DNA of 64,000 nucleotides, from assembly GCF_963082655.1 (NCBI RefSeq), contig NC_081552.1:55392286-55456285 (forward strand), written 5' to 3'. Of this stretch, positions 40,556 through 51,822 are shown one piece after another. This stretch comes from Stomoxys calcitrans (taxonomy: Eukaryota; Arthropoda; Insecta; Diptera; Muscidae). The notes beneath the pieces are model-generated. The model was not told the DNA's origin and did not search any database. It saw only the letters and a program-made list of their open reading frames with translations. Numbering within the stretch: the first letter of the stretch is position 1; each line of letters starts with the position of its first letter. Both the position numbers and the translations under genes were made by a program.

Positions 40556-41190
40556 TTTTTATACCCTCCACCATAGGATGGGGGTATACTAATTTCATCA
40601 TTCTGTTTGTAACAATCGGTCCATGTTTTGATATAGTTGCCATATAAACCGATCTTGACTTCTTGAGCCTCTATAGTGCGCAATTCTTATCCGATTGGAA
40701 TGAAATTTTGCACGACGTGTTTTGTTATGATATTCAACAGCTGTGCCAAGTATGGTACAAATCTAAAAAAACCGATCTGGCATCTTGATTTCTTGAGCCT
40801 CTAGAGGTCGCAATTATTATTCGATTTGCCTGAAATTTTGTACGACGGATTCTCTCATGACCATCAATATACGTGTTTATTATGGTCTGAATCGGTCTAT
40901 AGCCCGATACAGCTCCGATATAAATCGATCTCTCTATTTTACTTTTTGAGCCCCCAAAGGGTGCAATTCTTATTCGAATTGGCTGACATTTTACACAGGT
41001 CTCCGACATACAATTTAATTGTGGTCCGAACCGGACCATATCTTGATATCGCTCTAGTAGCAGAGCAAATCTTTTCTTATATCCTTTTTTGCCTAAGAAG
41101 AGATGCCGGGAAAAGAACTCGACAAATGCGATCCATGGTGGAGGGTATATAAGATTCGGCCCGGCTGAACTTAGCACGCTTTTACTTGTT
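40556..41190 (+). mobile_element. Short HINE-B element with internal deletion
   Basis: Both ends intact (TATACCCTCCACCATAGG; CCATGGTGGAGGGTATATAAG; hairpin TTCGGCCCGGCTGAA with one mismatch; TTACTTGTT). The 5' region jumps from TTCTGTTTGTAAC at 40613 to ATCGGTCCATGTTTTG, losing the TATATATA box and CCGTCC tract, and only one and a half monomers remain. 635 bp in all. Confidence 0.85.
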
Positions 41191-41416
41191 ATTTTTCTGG
41201 TTTCTACATGCTGATCCTTTGCTTTTTCCACTGTCCATAAGCTTTGCCAGCGGGTGCAAAACGATTTCCAACATTTGTTTAATACTATTTGCATACGAAT
41301 TGTTCTCCTAATACACACCAATAAACAACTATTTTGCATTGTTCTATCAGTAGAAGTGCTAACGGACATTTTGTGCGTCAAAAGTGGCAGACTTCTATAC
41401 ACAAAGGTGGGTGAAA
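41191..41416 (-). other. Unassigned spacer with a small open frame
   Basis: On the minus strand an ATG at about 41369 (MSVSTSTDRTMQNSCLLVC) opens about 60 codons through NKCWKSFCTRWQSLW and then runs into the HINE-B, where it ends meaninglessly. The pre-HINE part is not derived from any repeat I see. Too short and unmatched to call a gene. Confidence 0.3.
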
Positions 41417-41524
41417 AAAATTTGACAAAATTTCCTAAAGAAATGAAATTTTAAAAATAAAAAAATATCCTTTAGAAACCAAATTTTGACAAGATTTCCT
41501 ATAGAAATGAAATTTTGACAAAAT
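41417..41524. repeat. AT-rich minisatellite remnant
   Basis: Three or four degenerate units of ATTTTGACAAAATTTCCTA followed by AAGAAATGAAATTTT. This motif type is, as I remember, common in higher flies as short tandem arrays. Confidence 0.6.
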
Positions 41525-41740
41525 TTGTTTGTTTGTATGTTTGTATGTTTGTATGTTTGTATGTTTGTATGTTTGTATGTTTGTATGTTTGTATGTTTGT
41601 ATGTTTGTATGTTTGTATGTTTGTATGTTTGTATGTTTGTATGTTTGCATGTTTGCATGTTTGTATGTTTGTTTGTTTGTATGTTTGCATGTTTGTATGT
41701 TTGTTTGTTTGTTTGTGGGTTTGTAAATTTGTTTGTTCCG
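41525..41740 (+). repeat. (TTTGTATG)n array at a Helitron 5' end
   Basis: About 24 units of TTTGTATG with occasional TTTGCATG and TTTGTTTG, forming the expanded 5' tract of the following Helitron. Frames of the type FVCLYVCM on plus and TNIQTYKH on minus are artefacts. Confidence 0.95.
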
Positions 41741-42911
41741 TCATAAACGACTAAACCGATTTCTTGGAAATTTTCACAGATTGTGGGGAGTGGTCTGGAA
41801 GGAGCAATAGGCTTTATAATCTTTTGATATCGCATTGGGGGCGGACCCTCTCCCTTACCTCAAAGTACCACCCGAAACTAAAAGTGGGCCGATTGGGACA
41901 ATATGGGACTTAAATGAAAGGTATTCAAAAGTAGAGTACGATTTCCATATTAAAAATTGCGTCCAAGTAATTAGGTGGCCGCCCCGACCCCAAAAACGCC
42001 CCAAATTGGTTTATTGGACGATAATGACAATATGGGGCTCGAATGGAAGGTATTTGCGAGTAGATTACGAATATGGTAAGGAAGGAGGTTTAGGCTATGT
42101 AATTTGTTGGAAAGGGGCGAATTCTCCCCCGTTACCACAAAATCGCCAACCAAAATCAAAAGTTGACAGATGGGGACAATATGGGTATCAAATGAAAGAT
42201 GTTGGAGAGTAGAAAGCGAATGTGGTAGAAAAACTAGGGTTCAAGTATCCAAGGGGTCGCTCAAGCCCGAAAACTGTTCCAAATAGACATATTGGACGTA
42301 TATATCAATATAGGACTCAAATGAAAGGTATTCGGGAGTAGACTACGAATATGACATAAAAAACGAGGTCCAAGTAATTGATAGTCACCCCATTCCCGAT
42401 AAGCTTCCCAAATGGAAATACTACTCAATAATAGCTTGATGAAACTCAAATAATAGGCCTTTGAGAGAAGATTACGAATATGACATTAAACTTTGTGTCC
42501 AAGAACCTAGGTGGTGTTTTACCTACTAATATCGCATCCAATAGGTTATTTGATCTATCAAAACAATGGGGAATCAAGTGATAGATTTTTTTGAGTTGAG
42601 TGCGTCATTCAAATTTGTGCTCAAGTGGCAGTGTTGCGTACAACCCTCATGTAGACGCCCTCTACCAAAAGGCTGCATACACCAATCATGAGAATATGAG
42701 GTTAAATTAAAGGTATAAGGTTGTGAACTGCGAATCAGATATCATTATTCTGCTCATATATCTAGCGGACCACCTCACCCCAAAACAGTCGATCAATTAT
42801 AATGACCTAACGGGACACTGTGTGATTTAATTAATGTGTAGGCCGCCATAGCCCCGAAATTATAACATTCAGCGTGAAATCGTTTAATATGGCAATTTAA
42901 TATGATTTAAG
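41741..42911 (+). mobile_element. Helitron, type C1
   Basis: After the tract: ACGACTAAACCGATTTCTTG, TTTTCACAGATTGTGGGG, then body units (GGGACAATATGGGACTTA, GGCCGCCCCGACCCC, TGGACGTATATATCAATAT) to the C1 tail ATAATGACCTAACGGGACAC and AATATGGCAATTTAATATG. It parallels 13970-16932 unit by unit and preserves the empty mariner site at about 42797. The tail meets a HINE-A tail at 42912. Confidence 0.6.
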
Positions 42912-44265
42912 AACAAGTAAAAAGGCGTTAAATTACCCGGGCCGAACTATGGATACCCACCACCTCGGGTATATATGTGAACCACCTTGAATAAAAATCC
43001 GGTGAAAATTGCATTCCTTATGTCTTATTATTATAAATGCCCCTTTTTTGGGGCCAAGACTTCAAATCGAGATATCGGTCTATATTGCAGCTATATGCAA
43101 ATTTTCATCGATCTAGACCAAATTGCAGAAATATATGAAGGGGCTTAACTTAACTCTCTGTCCCAAATTTCGGCAGCATCGGACAATAAATGCGCGTTTT
43201 GTGGGCCCATAATCTTAAATCGAGAGATCGGTCTATATGGCAGCTATATCCGCATCTGGACCGATCTAAGCCATATTGCAGAAGTATGTCAAGGGGCTTA
43301 ACTTAACTCACTGTCCCAAATTTCGGCGACATCGGACAATAAATCGGCTTATTAGTCTATATGGCAGCTATATCCAAATCTGGACCGTTCTGAGTGAAAT
43401 TGAAGAAGGATGTCGAAGGGCCCAACACAATTCACTGTCCCAAATTGCCGCGACATCGGACAATAAATGCGCTTCTTCTGGCCGCAAAACCCAAAACCAA
43501 GAGGTCGGTCTATATGACAGCTTTATCCAAATCTTCACCGATCTGTTCCATAATGCAGAACTATGTTTAACTTAACTCAATGTCTTAACTTAACTCAATG
43601 TCCCAACTTTCGGCGACATTGGACAATTAATGCGCATTTCATGAGCCTAAGACCCTAAATCGGAGGATCGGTCTATATGGCAGCTATATCCAAATCTGGA
43701 CCGATCTGAGCCAAATTGACGAATGATATCGAAGGGCTATACACAACTCACTGTCCCAAATTTCAGCAAAATCGGATAATAAATGTGGCTTTTATGGGCC
43801 TAAGACCCTAAATCGGAGGTTCGGTCTATATGGCAGCTATATCCAAATCTGGAGCGATCTGTGCCACATTGACGAAGGATGTCGGAGGGCCCAACACAAC
43901 TCACTGTCCTAAATTTCATCAAAATCGAATTATAAATGTGGCTTTAATGGGCCTTAGACCCTAAATCGGAAGATCGGTCTATATGGGGGCTATATCAAGA
44001 TATAGTCCGATATACGCCATCTTCGAACTCAATCTGCTTATGGACAAAAATAGAAACTGTGCAAAATTACAGCCCAATATCTCTATTTTTAAAGACTGTA
44101 GCGTGATTTCAACAGACAGACGGACGGACATGTCTATATCGTCTTAGATTTTTACCCTAATCAAGAATATATATACTTTTAGGGTCGGAAATGGATATTT
44201 CGATGTGTTGCAAACGGAATGACAAAATGAATATACCCCTATCCTTCGGTGGTGGGTATAAAAAT
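42912..44265 (-). mobile_element. HINE-A element, complete
   Basis: AACAAGTAAAAAGGCG, damaged hairpin AATTACCCGGGCCGAAC, CCACCACCTCGGG at left, about six monomers, reduced tract, ATCCTTCGGTGGTGGGTATA at right. One monomer near 43560-43600 carries a local TTAACTTAACTCAATGTC duplication. Confidence 0.8.
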
Positions 44266-44803
44266 TATTTTTTGGTGTCTAAGGGCCCTCCCCACCACCC
44301 AAAACCCCATAGCAGGACAAATTTACCGATTGGGAAAATATGGATATAAAATGAAAGCTATTTAAAGGTAGAGTGCAATGCTGATATAAAAATTTATTCC
44401 TTGGTGTCTGAGGCCCCTCCCCACCCCCTAAAACCCCTCAATAGGACTTGGTTGGGATAACGACAAGATGGGTACCAAACGAAATATATTTGGAAGCTGA
44501 GTACACATCTGTTATAAGAATTTGGTCCAAGGTGTCTAGGGGGCCTCCCCAATCGGGAAAAACCCAAAAACGGGATAAATGTCCAACGTCGCAACGACCC
44601 TCTCCTCTGGATAATTGCAACGCTAAACTGTCATGTAGGGTGACCGAGAATATATTGTACTCAAATGAAAGGACGTGTCAGAGGGCAATCCCCCTCCCCC
44701 TATCCTACCCAAAGAGAAGGAAATAAGAATAATATATGAAGGCCGATCAGGATAGAATAGGACAGAAATAAAAGGTCTGAGGTAGTAGAGTACATTTTTT
44801 ATT
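44266..44803 (+). mobile_element. Helitron-type body fragment
   Basis: Four body units (GGACAAATTTACCGATTGGG, ACCAAACGAAATATATTTGG, CAAGGTGTCTAGGGGGCC) without tips. Frames at 44394-44726 follow the repeats and show no domain. Confidence 0.5.
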
Positions 44804-44943
44804 ATACCCAGCACCGAGGAATAGGGGTATATTTATTTTGTCATTCCATTTGCATATTTTCTGGATCAGCGAAAATATCTAAGCCGATCGAGCGATGTCC
44901 GTCCGTTTGTCCGTCTGTCTGTTGAAATCACGCTACAGTCTTT
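44804..44943 (+). mobile_element. HINE-A 5' fragment
   Basis: Tip TATACCCAGCACCGAGG, GTCCGTCCGTTTGTCCG tract, CACGCTACAGTCTTT. Continuation is interrupted by the inverted HINE-A at 44944, which entered the TTTAAAA stretch. Confidence 0.75.
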
Positions 44944-45810
44944 AACAAGTAAAAAGGCGTTAAGTTCGGCCGGATCGAACTTTGGATACCCATACCCATC
45001 ATCATAATCCGGTGAAAAATGCGCAATTCATTCCCCCATAGCAGTTATAACGAATATATTCCGATTTGGACAAAATACTAATAAGTACAAGTCATTGTTC
45101 AATTGTGTATAAAAAAATATTGGTCTTTTTAGTAGCTATATCTAAAAATAAACCGATCTGTACCATATAAAACATGGATGTCGAAAAGCCCAACCTAAGT
45201 CAATGTGTCCAATTTCAGTGAAATCGCTCATTTATAGCCTTTTTTTGGGCCAAGACTTTAAATCGAGATATCGGTCTATATGGCAGCTATATGCAAATCT
45301 TGATCGATCTAGATCAAATTGCAGAAATATGTGGGGTGGCTTAACTTTACTCTCCATCCCACATTTCGGCAACATCGGACAATAAATGAGCATTTTATGG
45401 AAAAAGGATATCGAAGGGCCAAACACAACTCACTATCCCAAATTTCGGCGACATCGGACAATAAATGCACCTTTTATGACCCCAAACCTAAAACCGAGAG
45501 ATCGGTCTATATGGCAACTATATCCAAATCTGGACCGATCTGTGCCATATTGCAGAAGTATGTCAAGGGGCTTAACTTAACTCACCGTCTCAAATTTCGG
45601 CGACATCCGACAATAAATGCACCTTTTATGGCCCCAAAACCTTAAATCGAGAGATCGGTCTATATGGCAGCTATATCCAAATCTGATCCGATCAGGGCCA
45701 AATTAACGACGGATGGCGATGGGGCTTAACACAACTCACTGTCCCAAATTTCAGCGAAATCGGATAATAAATGTGGCCAAAGGTCCTAAATTGGCGGATC
45801 AGTCTTTATG
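44944..45810 (-). mobile_element. HINE-A element, 5' truncated
   Basis: AACAAGTAAAAAGGCG, hairpin GTTCGGCCGGATCGAAC (two mismatches), then five monomers, broken off at TCAGTCTTTATGG|GCGTATATT where plus-strand HINE-A 5' sequence begins. The 3' subterminal repeat is partly deleted (ACCCATACCCATCATC). Confidence 0.75.
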
Positions 45811-46687
45811 GGCGTATATTCATTTTGTCATTTTGCAACACATCGAAATATCCATTTCCGACCCTATAAAGTATATATATTCTTGATCAGCGTAAAAATA
45901 TAAGACGATCTAGACATGTCCGTCCGTCTGTCTGTTGAAATCACGTTGCATTCTTTAAAAATAGAGATTTGAGCTGAAATTTCGCAAAGATTCTTTTTTT
46001 GTCCATAAGCAGGTTTAGCTCGAAGATGGGCTATATCGGACTATATCTTGATATAGCCCCTATATAGACAGTTCCGTCGATTTAGGGTCTTAGGCCCATA
46101 AAAGCCACATTTATTATATGGTTTTGCTAAAACTTGGGAAAGTGAGTTGTGTTTGGGCTTTCGACATTCTTCCTCAATTTGGCTCAGATCGGTCCAGATT
46201 TAGATATATCTGCCATAGAGACCGGTCCGCCGATTTAGGGCCTTAGGCCCATAAAAGTCACATTTATTAGCCGATTTTGCTGAAATTTGGGACAGTGAGT
46301 TGTGTTAGGCCCCTCGACATCCTTCTTCAAATTGGCTCAGATAAGTCCATATTTGGATATACCTGCAATATAAACCGATCTCTCGATTTAAGGTCTTGCG
46401 CCCATAAAAGGCGTACTTACTGTCCGAAATTTGGGACAGTGAGTTGTGTTAGGTCCTTCGACATATTTCTGCAATTTGGCCCAGTTCGGACCACATTTGG
46501 ATATAGCTGCCATATAGAGCGATCTCTCGATTTAAGGTTTTGAGCCCATAGAAGGCGCATTTATTTTCCGATTTCACCGAAATTTGGGACAGCGAGTTGT
46601 GTTAGGGCCTTCGACATCCTTCTCCAATTTGACAAAGATCGGTCCAGATTTTTATAAAATTGCCATATAGACCGATCTCTCGATTTA
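45811..46687 (+). mobile_element. HINE-A element, left piece of a three-level nest
   Basis: Begins at GTATATTCATTTTGTC (tip lost), short tract GTCCGTCCGTCTGTCTG, five monomers, interrupted at CTCTCGATTTA by HINE-B 46688. Continues at 48203-48445 and 49053-49265. Confidence 0.75.
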
Positions 46688-48202
46688 TTATACCCTCCAC
46701 CATAGGATGGGGGTATACTAATTTTGTTATTCTCTTTGTAACTACTCGAAATATTTGTCTGAGACCCCATAAAGTATATATATTCTTGATCGTCGCGACA
46801 TTTGATGTCGATCTAGCCATGTCCGTCCTACCGTACGTCCGTCTGTCCGTCTGTCTGTCGAAAGCACGCTAACTTCCGAAGGAGTAGAGTTAGCCGCTTG
46901 AAATTTTGCAGAAATATCTTCCATTAGTGTAGGTCGGTTGGTATTGTAGATGGGCCATATCGGTCCATGTTTTGATATAGCTGCCATATAAACCGATCTT
47001 GGGTCTTGACTTCGTGAGCCTCTAGAGTGCGTAATTCTTATCCGATTGGAATGAAATTTTGCACGACGTGTTTAGTTATGATATCCAACAACTATGCAAA
47101 GTATGGTTGAAATCGTTTTATAACCTGATATAGGTGTCATATAAACCGATCTGGGGACTTGACTTCTTCTTATCCGATTGTAATGAAATTTTGCATTTTG
47201 CAAGTATGGTTCAAATCGGTCCATAACCAGATATAGCTGTCATGTAACCCGATCTTGGGTCTTTAATTCTTGAGCCTCTAGAGTGCGCAATTCTTATCCG
47301 ATTGGAATGAAATTTAGTACGTAGTATTTTGTTATGGTTCAAATTGGTTCATAACCTGATATAGCTGTCATATAAACCGATCTTGGGTCTTGACTTCTTG
47401 AGCCTCTACAGTGCGCAATTCTTATCCGATTGGAATGAATTTTGGCACGTAGTATTTTGTTATGATATCCAACAACTGTGCCAAGTATGGTTCAAATCGG
47501 TCCATAACCTGATATAGCTGCCATATAAACAGATCTTGGGTCTTACTTCTTGAGCATCTAGAGTGCGCAATTCTGATCTGATTGGAATGAAATTTTGCAC
47601 GTAGTATTTTGTTATGATATCTAACAACTGTGCCAAGTATAGTTCAAATCGGTTTATAACCTGACGTAGCTGTCATATAAACAGATCTGGGGACTTGACT
47701 TCTTGAGCTTCTAGAGGGCGCAATTCCTATCCGATTTGGCTGAAGTTTAGCATGACGTATTTTATTCTTTCTTTCAACAACTGTGTCAAATAAGGTTCAA
47801 ATCGGTCCATAACCTGATATAGCTGCCATATAAACCGATCTTGGGTCTTGACTTCTTGACCCCTATAGGTCGCAATTATTATCCGATATGCCTGAAATTT
47901 TGTACGACGGATTCTCTCATGACAATCAAGATACGTGATTATTATGATCTCTCTATTTTACTTCTTGAGCCAGCGCAATTCTTATTCGAATTGGCTGGCA
48001 TTTTACACAGGTCTCCAACATATAGTTTAATTGTGGTCCAAACCGGACCATTTCTTGATATCGCTCTAATAGCAGAGCAAATCTTTCCTTATATCCTTTT
48101 TAGCCTAAGAAGAGATTTCGGGAAAAGAACTCGACAAATGCGATCCATGGTGGATGGATTATAAGATTCGGCCCGGCCGAACTTAGCACGCTTTTACTTG
48201 TT
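46688..48202 (+). mobile_element. HINE-B element inserted in HINE-A
   Basis: Complete: TTATACCCTCCACCATAGG, tract GTCCGTCTGTCCGTCTG, seven to eight monomers of uneven length, B tail region with an internal deletion at 47940-47975, ATGGTGGATGGATTATAAG (3' partner damaged), hairpin TTCGGCCCGGCCGAA, ACTTGTT. Confidence 0.8.
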
Positions 48203-49265
48203 ATATAGTGCCATTTAAAGCGCATTTATTATCCGATTTCGCCGAAATTTGGGACAGTGAGTTGTGTTAGGCTCTTCGACATTTTTCTGCAACTTGGCCC
48301 AATGTGGTCATGATTTGGATATAGCTACCACATGGACCAATATCTCGATTTAAAGTCTTGGCCACATAAAAGGCGTATTTTCAATCCGATTTCGCTAAAA
48401 TTTTACACAGTGACTTATGTTAGGCTTTTGGACATCCGTGTTGTAAAGGGTGATTTTTTTGAGGTTAGGATTTTCATGCATTAGTATTTGACAGATCACG
48501 TGGGATTTCAGACATGGTGTCAAAGAGAAAGATGCTCAGTATGCTTTGACATTTCATCATAAATAGACTTACTAACGAGCAACGCTTGCAAATCATTGAA
48601 TTTTATTACCAAAATCAGTGTTCGGTTCGAAATGTGTTCATTCACCGTAACGTTGCGTCCAACAGCATCTTTGAAAAAATACGGTCCAATGATTCCACCA
48701 GCGTACAAACCACACCAAACAGTGCATTTTTCGGGATGCGTGGGCAGTTCTTGAACGGCTTCTGGTTGCTCTTCACTCCAAATGCGGCAATTTTGCTTAT
48801 TTACGTAGCCATTCAACCAGAAATGAGCCTCATCGCTGAACAAAATTTGTCAAAATTTGAACACATTTCGAACCGAACACTGATTTTGGTAATAAAATTC
48901 AATGATTTGCAAGCGTTGCTCGTTAGTAAGTCTATTCATGATGAAATGTCAAAGCATACTGAGCATCTTTCTCTTTGACACCATGTCTGAAATCCCACGT
49001 GATCTGTCAAATACTAATGCATGAAAATCCTAACCTCAAAAAAATCACCCTTTATATAGTTCAGATCGGTTTATTTTTAGATATAGCTACTAAAGAGATC
49101 AATATTTTGTTATACAGTACAATGCCTTGTACTTAATAATATTTGCTGCTATGGGCATAAGGTATGCATTTTTCACCGGATTTTGACGAAAGGTGGTTTA
49201 CATATACCCGAGGTGGTGGGTATCCAAAGTTCGGCCCGGCCGAACTTAACGCCTTTTTACTTGTT
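48203..49265 (+). mobile_element. HINE-A element, right pieces of the nest
   Basis: 48203-48445 (AGCGCATTTATTATCCG, GGACATCCGTGTTG) and 49053-49265 (TATATAGTTCAGATCGG to GAGGTGGTGGGTATCC, hairpin GTTCGGCCCGGCCGAAC, ACTTGTT), separated by the 607-bp element 48446-49052. Without the insertion the text reads CCGTGTTGTATATAGTTCAG, as in other HINE-A copies (28080). Confidence 0.8.
48446..49052 (-). mobile_element. 607-bp Tc1/mariner-type element, second copy
   Basis: Same length as 10688-11294 and only a few substitutions apart. Arms 48446-48640 and 48858-49052. Flanked by TA at 48444-48445 and 49053-49054. The centre again encodes FSDEAHFWLNGYVNKQNCRIW on the minus strand (to about 48640), lacking the remaining catalytic residues. 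High similarity means both copies moved recently. Confidence 0.85.
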
Positions 49266-50606
49266 TACCCTCAAATTGGGATGGACACAGAAGGACCTGC
49301 AGATCTATAAGAATGTAGTAATCCAAGTGGTCGCTTTGAAATATGATTTTGAATGTAGATAACCAATGCAAAAAAATAATTAGTGCGAATCTGAATGAGA
49401 CCCCTAGTTCTGAATATCTTGATAGCCTCCTTCAAGATGATATACATTAGCATCTTGAAGGAGGCCTTTAAACTCCCTTCAAACCGTTCATGATTGCCTA
49501 CTATGGCGATAAATAATAGGTATTTGATAGTAGAAAACAAATTTGATATCCAAGTTTGAGGCCAAATGTTTGGGGGTAGTGCCAACCCATAAGCTCCCCC
49601 TAAACGAATGGCAATTGGTGCTCAAATTAAATAACTTTGAGAGTAGAGCACTTTGCTGGAATTTTCCAGGGTTAAGTACGGGCTAATGCTGGCAACATAT
49701 GTGAGATAATTTGCCATGTAAAACTTCTCACCAAAGAGGTGTCGCACTGCGCCACGGCTTTCGGACTCGGCTGTAAAATGAAGCCCCTTATCATTGAGCT
49801 TAAAACTTGAATCCGACTGCACTCATTGATATGTGAGAAGTTTGCCCCTTTTCCATAGTGGAATGGTCATGGGCAAAATGTTTGTTTGTTTGTAAGTATG
49901 TGGGTGGCCGCCCCACCATGTATACCCTTCAAACTGGACATATTTGTGGATTATGGCAATAAGGGGCTCAAATATGTATCTGTTTCGTGGCCTAGTGTTT
50001 CAGGGGCACCTCAACTCATAAACTCCCCCTAAACCACACATATATACCGACTATAGCAATATGAAGTCCCAATGTGATTTTCGGGAGTGGAGTATAATCC
50101 TGATATCCACTTTTGGGGCAAAGAGTTTGGCTACTCCTATCCACCACCAAATCCAAGAGAATGAAGTAGATCTAACATCCAAACTTTAGTGGGCCGACCC
50201 TCCTCTTACTCTATTTCCTAAAACCCCAGATCTCGGAGATGGGTGGGATATCTATGTGGCCGCCCCACCTCCAAATCCACCAACCAAATGGAATATAAAC
50301 CAATAATGACAATATGGGACTTAAATGAAAGGTATTTGAGACCAGAGCACGAATCCGATATATGGGGATCCTCCTAACCCCAAAAAACACCCCCATACCG
50401 GACATATTTACCGACCATAGCAATATTAGGCTCCAATGAAAGGTATTTGGGAAAATAGCACGAATATAATGTGGATATTGTACGAAATATCTGAAAGGCA
50501 ATACCAGCACCCCCAAACAGGACTTATTTCCTGACGTGACCGTATAAAACTCAGATAAAATAAGAAAGTGAAAGAAGGCGCAGGGGAGCGGGCCCTGCCC
50601 AGCTAG
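49266..50606 (+). mobile_element. Helitron body and 3' end
   Basis: Body units with GGCAATAAGGGGCTCAAAT, CATATTTACCGACC and AATGAAAGGTATTTGGG, ending AAGAAGGCGCAGGGGAGCG, GGGC/GCCC stem, CAGCTAG with CTAG at 50603-50606. The 5' start is not identified; the left edge is the HINE-A tail. A tRNA-SINE-like fragment lies at 49650-49870. Confidence 0.65.
49650..49870 (-). repeat. Probable SINE-like fragment
   Basis: In inverse complement: GCCGAGTCCGAAAGCCGTGG, GACACCTCTTTGGTGAGAAG, TTTTACATGGCAAATTATCTC, ATGTTGCCAGCATTAG. As I remember, this is the body of a repeat widespread in calyptrate flies that normally continues into a tRNA-like AGGATTCGAACCC block, which is missing here. Assigned from memory only. 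Confidence 0.5.
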
Positions 50607-50625
50607 TCGATAAAAAAAAATGAAT
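50607..50625 (+). mobile_element. Helitron 5' tip, directly after a Helitron 3' end
   Basis: TCGATAAAAAAAAATGAATT, matching the start of other copies (TC, AT-rich, TGAATTTGTG). A HINE-B follows at 50626, and the Helitron resumes at 51823. Confidence 0.6.
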
Positions 50626-51822
50626 TTTTATACCCTCCACCATAAGATGGGGGGTATACTAATTTCGTCATTCTGATTGTAACTACTCGATATATTCGTC
50701 TGAGACCCCATAAAGTATATATATTCTTGATCGTCGTGAAATTTTATGTCGATCTAGCCATGTCCGTCCGTCTGTCCGTCCGTCCGTCTGTCCGTCCGTC
50801 CGTCTGTCCGTCCGTCCGTCTGTCCGTCCGTCCGTCTGTCCGTCCGTCCGTCTGTCCGTCCGTCCGTTCGTCTGTCTCTCGAAAGCACGCTAAATTCCGA
50901 AGGAGTAAAGCTAGCCGCTTGAAATTTTGCACAAATACTTCTTATTAGTGTAGGTCGGTTGGTATTGTAAATGGGCCATATCGGTCCATGTTTTGATATA
51001 GCTGCCATATAAACCGGTCTTGGGTCTTGACTTCTTGAGCCTCTAGAGTGCGCAATTATTATCCGATTGGAATGAAATTTTGCACGACGTGTTTCGTTAT
51101 TATATTCAACAAGTATGGTTCAAATCGGTCCATAACCTGATATAGCTGCCATAAAAACCGATCTGGGGTTTTGACTTCTTGAGCCTCTAGAGTGCGCAAT
51201 TCTTATCCGATTGGAATGAAATTTGCACGACGTATTTTGTTATGATATCCAACAATTGTGCCAAGTATGGTTCAAATCGGTCCATAACCTTATATAGCTG
51301 TCATATAAACCGATCTTGTGTCTTGACTTCTTGAGCCTCTAGAGTGCGCAATTCTTATCCGATTGGAATGAAGTTTTGCACGACGTTTTTTATTATGATA
51401 TCCAACAATTGTGCAAAGTATGGTTCAAATCGGTCCATAACCTGATATAGCTGCCATATCAACCGATCTTGGGTCTTGACTTCTTGAGCCTCTAGAGTGC
51501 GCAATTCTTATCCGATTTTAATGAATTTTTGCACGTAGTATTTTGTTATGATACCCAACATTTGTGCCAACTATGGTTCAAATCGGTCCATAACCTGATA
51601 TAGCTGTCATATAAGCAGATCTGAGGACTTGACTTCTTGAGCTTCTAGAGGTCGCAATTATTATCCGATTTGCCTGAAATTTTGTACGACGGATTCTCTC
51701 ATGACCATCAATATACGTGTTTATTATGGTCTGAATCGGTCTATAGCCCGATACAGCTCCCATATAAATCGATCTCTCTATTTTACTTCTCGAGCCCACA
51801 AAGAGCGCAATTCTTATTCGAA
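50626..51822 (+). mobile_element. HINE-B element in a Helitron 5' end, 3' truncated
   Basis: Tip TATACCCTCCACCATAAG, expanded tract, six monomers, B tail region up to GCGCAATTCTTATTCGAA, where it stops and Helitron sequence TTTCCTTGAAATTTTTACAG continues. HINE 3' end and about 60 bp of the Helitron are deleted at this join. Confidence 0.8.
50760..50880 (+). repeat. TCTG(TCCG)3 higher-order microsatellite
   Basis: The tetranucleotides form a regular 16-bp unit, TCTGTCCGTCCGTCCG, about six times, unlike the irregular tract at 34143. Confidence 0.9.

Noticed and set aside
41525..41740. CRISPR-like array
   Set aside because: Unit of 8 bp without unique spacers in a eukaryotic context: a plain microsatellite.
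41395..41835. 146-codon frame rich in TNIQTYKH, and plus frames with FVCLYVCM
   Set aside because: Translation of the (TTTGTATG)n array. The period is 8 bp, so all three frames stay open.
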